Positions 60,339-64,000 of a stretch of 64,000 nucleotides of DNA are shown piece by piece (the stretch's first letter is position 1; every line of letters begins with the position of its first letter). The stretch comes from Phoronis australis. Taxonomy: Eukaryota; Phoronida; Phoronidae. The notes beneath the pieces were generated by a model. It did no database searches. It had not been told where the DNA came from and worked only from the letters and a program-made list of their open reading frames with translations. The position numbers were made by a program, and so were the translations under genes. The stretch lies in assembly GCA_002633005.1 (NCBI GenBank), contig NMRA01000013.1, positions 446,347 to 510,346 of the forward strand, in the 5' to 3' direction.

Positions 60339-62690
60339 CAGAAAAAAAATCACTTCACAATGTTGACTGACGACGAAATTCCATGCACTGGTGATCAAAA
60401 TTTGCAGCATTAAACACTGTACATGTAATTCTCTATATCTTCTAGTCCCTGCCAATACCATCATGTCACTCCCAGTGTAGAGTGCACCATGGAAATACTA
60501 CAGCATGCCTGTCATCCCTTTCCTTGGCCAATAACAACCCTGGTCCCCAGTCTAGTGGCATTCCATGCATGCCTTTGTGGTGAGTCATAGTACACCAAGC
60601 TTGTGTTCTGTCCCAAACAGTTGCCAGAGTTCAATCCCTGGATCTAACTATGTGTCCAGGGGTCTACTAACAATAACAGTCCCTGTGTGAAGTGAGAAAT
60701 CTCCATCACCAACTGAGCTGTGTTTGATAGACTCAAGACATAATAAGCTATGCATTAGCCACAGAAACAAAATTCATGAATTATCTTCTCTATGATTCAG
60801 TAATTCAACTTCAGTGAACAATCAGGTCATTAATCATCAATTTGCTAGTTATCCTAGTAAGGCTTTGAACAAACTCTGCATGATTTTGCGTGATCTTGCA
60901 TTTTGATCTACACAATGCATCCCTGATTTCAAGAGATTTGGGACTGGTGGTTCTCAAATTTCCATGGAAACGGTATTGGGGGGGCTATATATTTTTTTCA
61001 AGTCTAGATGGCAAATAGCTCTCTTTGAAAGGGAATGATACATAGTTAGGGGAAAGTTAGTTGTATCGTAATTGCCTGATTTTGTCGAAAAAAATAGAAT
61101 TTTAAGAAATACTTTGAATGTGGTAATCTCAACTGCAGCATTGGATGATAATGACAAGAATTCAGCACACAGAGTTTCCAACCACAGAATCACTAGCAAA
61201 CTGCGCAGACTGGCGTGACATCGTGGTGACTTAAAAATATAGTGAACTTCCTATGATATATACCAATCAAGTTTCTAAAATAAAATCATTCGCTCAATTA
61301 TTCACCGTAACTTTGTTTCAAATAAAGATCTACGGAGAGACCTGATCGAACTCGAGGGAAAAGACGAGTGAGCTAATAATACGTTCCAAAACAATAATAC
61401 TCCCGGGAAACCCCGCTAAGTAATCGTCAACGTATTCTTGAACTCCTCCTCCGTCTATACATTCAACAATATCAGTTCCACTTAAAAAATCAATAATACA
61501 AAATGGACGCTGATTGCGTAAACTGTACGACATCCTAGAAAAGCCTTCCTGACAATGATCACCCGGTGTTATTTGCCAGACTTATATACGCTGCACAGAC
61601 GTCATGGTTTATTTCAAGAATTCGTTAAAAGATATTGCTTTTAAACAATAAAGGATGTATCATGAATAGCCAGTATGTGCCTACAATTCCAGACACCCAG
61701 TCCAACATATTTGGGGTTCATTTCAATTTCTTAGGGTCCGGGAGAAATCAAAAAATCGCCAATACTACTACAGCACGACGTGACGCACATATTAGAAAAT
61801 GGGACAGATTTTGGGCTATTAAATTTCATCAGGGGTAAACACAGCACAATATTCAAGAAACAAAATGAATGATTTTCAATTCTTTGTGGTAGTTCTTACA
61901 GCTAATCGAAACTGCATCCTAGAAGACTCAACGGTCATCTTTTTTAGCTGAATTCCGTCAAACAACACAAAAACACAGCCTCGAGGGAACACTGTGAATA
62001 ACGTAATTGGTTCAGATTTCACCAAGAGACTCACTTTTTCACGACACCACAGAGGGCGCATTAGGCAGGAGTTAATTACCATTCATGGTAGAATAATTTA
62101 CAATATCAGTTGGAAGTGCATTAGTTTAACTTCTCCGCTAATTTGGAAATTAAAATCAAACTGATGATGATCGCCCATTTTCATACATACAAAATACCAG
62201 TATCATGACAAAAAAGCTGGCTTTGTAAAATCTCACAAACTTTGGACAAAAACGATTGCTAAAATTGATTTTTTTTCTGTATTCAAAGATTTCTAATATT
62301 GTTGTGAGCGCTCATAACGTCAAATGGCAGCTGTGGTATAGAATGTTAAACAATAAATCATTCATGTGACACTGCTTGTTCTTTATAAAAAGGCTTATTT
62401 GTCTGACATTCTGTGCCCTCAATTGGTGAAATTTTACAAATTGGTTTGATCCAAGTGACAGAGCTGTCATGAACAAGAAATAGTGACTATCCATTGGGTA
62501 ACAGGGAACAATTTTTTAAAAACTCAAAAGGTTGACAGAACTTTCAGCAGTATAGACCAGAAGAAACAAAGTTAAATGTACCCGATGACCGGCAAGCCAC
62601 TACTCTGTCTAAATTTGTTGCGTAGGTACTAAAAATTCACAAAGGAAACCTAGACAAAGCCCTGGGCACAACATCTCTTGACCTACACAC

Positions 62691-62735
62691 GTGTATCTCT
62701 GTATCTCGTGTATCTCTGTATCTCGTGTATCTCGC
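62691..62735. repeat. TCTCTGTATCTCGTGTA short tandem repeat
   Basis: GTATCTCTGTATCTC repeats with a GTGTATCTC variant, about three units. Confidence 0.75.
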
Positions 62736-63724
62736 ACATCTTTATCTCTTGCCTTTTCTGCATTCAACCAAAACATACAACAGTCCAGACTACAGGTTCA
62801 TGCAAGAACCACAACGCCATGACGAAGTAAATATGGTATTTCCTATTCACACCACAGCCCATTTCCCCACAATTAAAAACTTGATATCAAAACACAATCA
62901 CTAAGGCAGGATATTGAACAAATAATCCTAATTTTTGCTCTCTCCACACTGCCACACTTCCTTTGTCAACCCACTCTATATCTTCAGCTGAGCGTGTATA
63001 ACAAATTTTATTGAATCTTGACTATAAGGTTCCCAGTGTTTTCCACCTCCACTACCCCAAATATGACAAAGGAAGAGGAATAAAAAATAGTATAATATCA
63101 TAGCACCAATATATTCCTTAGCAATAGTCCAACACCTGATATTTCAATGTCGTGTTTCATCAAGAGAGTGATGGAGTCTTGCACATACAAAAACCTGAGA
63201 CTATATGGGAATGAATTTTGTAAACCAATAAAAAAGCCCCATTCACACTCTGACTACATAGGGTGCAGACAGGCATTCTGGATCATTTTCAATCTAAAGT
63301 CGTATGTAAAGCTATGGACGAGATAGTGATTTAAAAAACGTGTACCAAAAACCGTGTGTCGACAGGGCATAAGACTGTAAGGTAATAAAAATATCCTGCT
63401 TCATTAAAAAGTCAAACTTGAACACGAGTCTTTAAACACAAAATTCTACCAGAACTATTCCATAATTTTTTTTTACCACACTCATGAGTCAGGCTAGTAG
63501 TTCACTCAACACCGTGTGTATTTATATCATAAGCAGAATTCAACATGGCCGACAGCCTAGAAAAACATGCCTATTATCTCACACTCACACCTTGTTTAAT
63601 TAGTCATTCAATACCTAAAACACCCTTCTACTCCAATTACATTTGCCATGCATGTAAAGTACATTTGGAAGGGAAAAGATGGACTGTTCTCAACATGAAA
63701 AAGCAAACTAATGGTAACCTGAAC

Positions 63725-63884
63725 ACTGCCTAAATCTATGACATTTTGCTAAAACTCTAACAAAGCTTGCTGTGCCATGTGTCCCACCAATGAGCTATAC
63801 CAGGACTGCCTAAATCTATGACATTTTGCTAAAACTCTAACAAAGCTTGCTGTGCCATGTGTCCCACCAATGAGCTATACCAGG
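63725..63884. repeat. Perfect 80-bp tandem duplication
   Basis: 63725-63804 and 63805-63884 appear identical, both beginning ACTGCCTAAATCTATGACAT and ending GAGCTATACCAGG. Immediately after, 63866-63881 (ACCAATGAGCTATACC) is repeated inverted at 63885-63900 with a 3-nt loop, giving a 16-bp perfect hairpin. TAGCTCATTGGT resembles a tRNA A-box and may mark a SINE head. Confidence 0.9.
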
Positions 63885-64000
63885 GGTATAGCTCATTGGT
63901 CCCACCAACCAAAAGTATTTCAATGTTATCTAACACTGAATTTATATTCAGGGTAATACTGAACTCTTACAGAGTTCAAGAAACCTTTTGTGAAGTGATC

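Larger units (their letters stand above)
59913..63724. other. ELK 5' flank/first intron, no other gene recognised
   Basis: Begins with the 3' splice site of the ELK 5' UTR intron (59913-59914 on the minus strand). The non-coding first exon was not located. Open frames of 60-81 codons (60954-61199, 61330-61533 and 61876-62082 minus; 61635-61838 plus) have no recognised domains. Confidence 0.45.

Overview
This is eukaryotic, AT-rich genomic DNA. Its genes have many short exons separated by introns of roughly 0.4 to 4 kb. Three animal genes can be reconstructed exon by exon from the sequence. Gene content, intron density, scattered THAP-type transposon relics and many short non-autonomous DNA elements suggest a marine invertebrate deuterostome (hemichordate, cephalochordate or echinoderm). 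The species cannot be fixed from the sequence alone.

Layout. 1-7.0 kb: no recognisable gene, but a palindrome-rich patch, a 17-unit 57-bp GC-rich minisatellite and transposon fragments. 7.0-26.2 kb, minus strand: a complete 14-exon gene for EOGT, the ER-lumenal EGF-domain O-GlcNAc transferase (529 aa, signal peptide, C-terminal KEEL). Its middle is disturbed by a near-identical 2.42-kb tandem duplication (15325-17747 and 17749-20170) whose two copies meet at a single N. This is most likely two haplotypes laid end to end by the assembler. 26.2-40.5 kb: the 5' side of both EOGT and the next gene, rich in inverted-repeat elements (27.2, 31.1-32.8 and 36.1-37.5 kb), minisatellites and SINE-like pieces, plus a 73-N gap in a CCA microsatellite. 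40.5-53.2 kb, plus strand: a complete 12-coding-exon nuclear receptor of the TR2/TR4 (NR2C) group (721 aa). 53.2-58.6 kb: 3' flanks. 58.6-59.9 kb, minus strand: an ETS-domain factor of the ELK (ternary complex factor) family, 422 aa in one coding exon. 59.9-64 kb: upstream flank of ELK, ending in a tandem duplication capped by a hairpin.

EOGT and NR2C are arranged head to head; NR2C and ELK are tail to tail. The three proteins do not form a known pathway: EOGT modifies secreted EGF repeats such as those of Notch, NR2C is an orphan nuclear receptor, and ELK is an ERK-responsive transcription factor. The NR2C-ELK linkage resembles the human 12q linkage of NR2C1 and ELK3, so it may be ancestral synteny. 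In all three genes the start codon lies 0-5 nt after a predicted 3' splice site, implying 5' UTR introns.

No clearly new multi-gene system was found. The observations most worth checking are the EOGT duplication/assembly join, the missing DYD motif in EOGT, an ELK protein that keeps its MAPK docking motifs but has no visible SRF-binding B-box, a MITE pair with 7-bp target-site duplications, and short terminal-inverted-repeat elements carrying THAP-like sequence.
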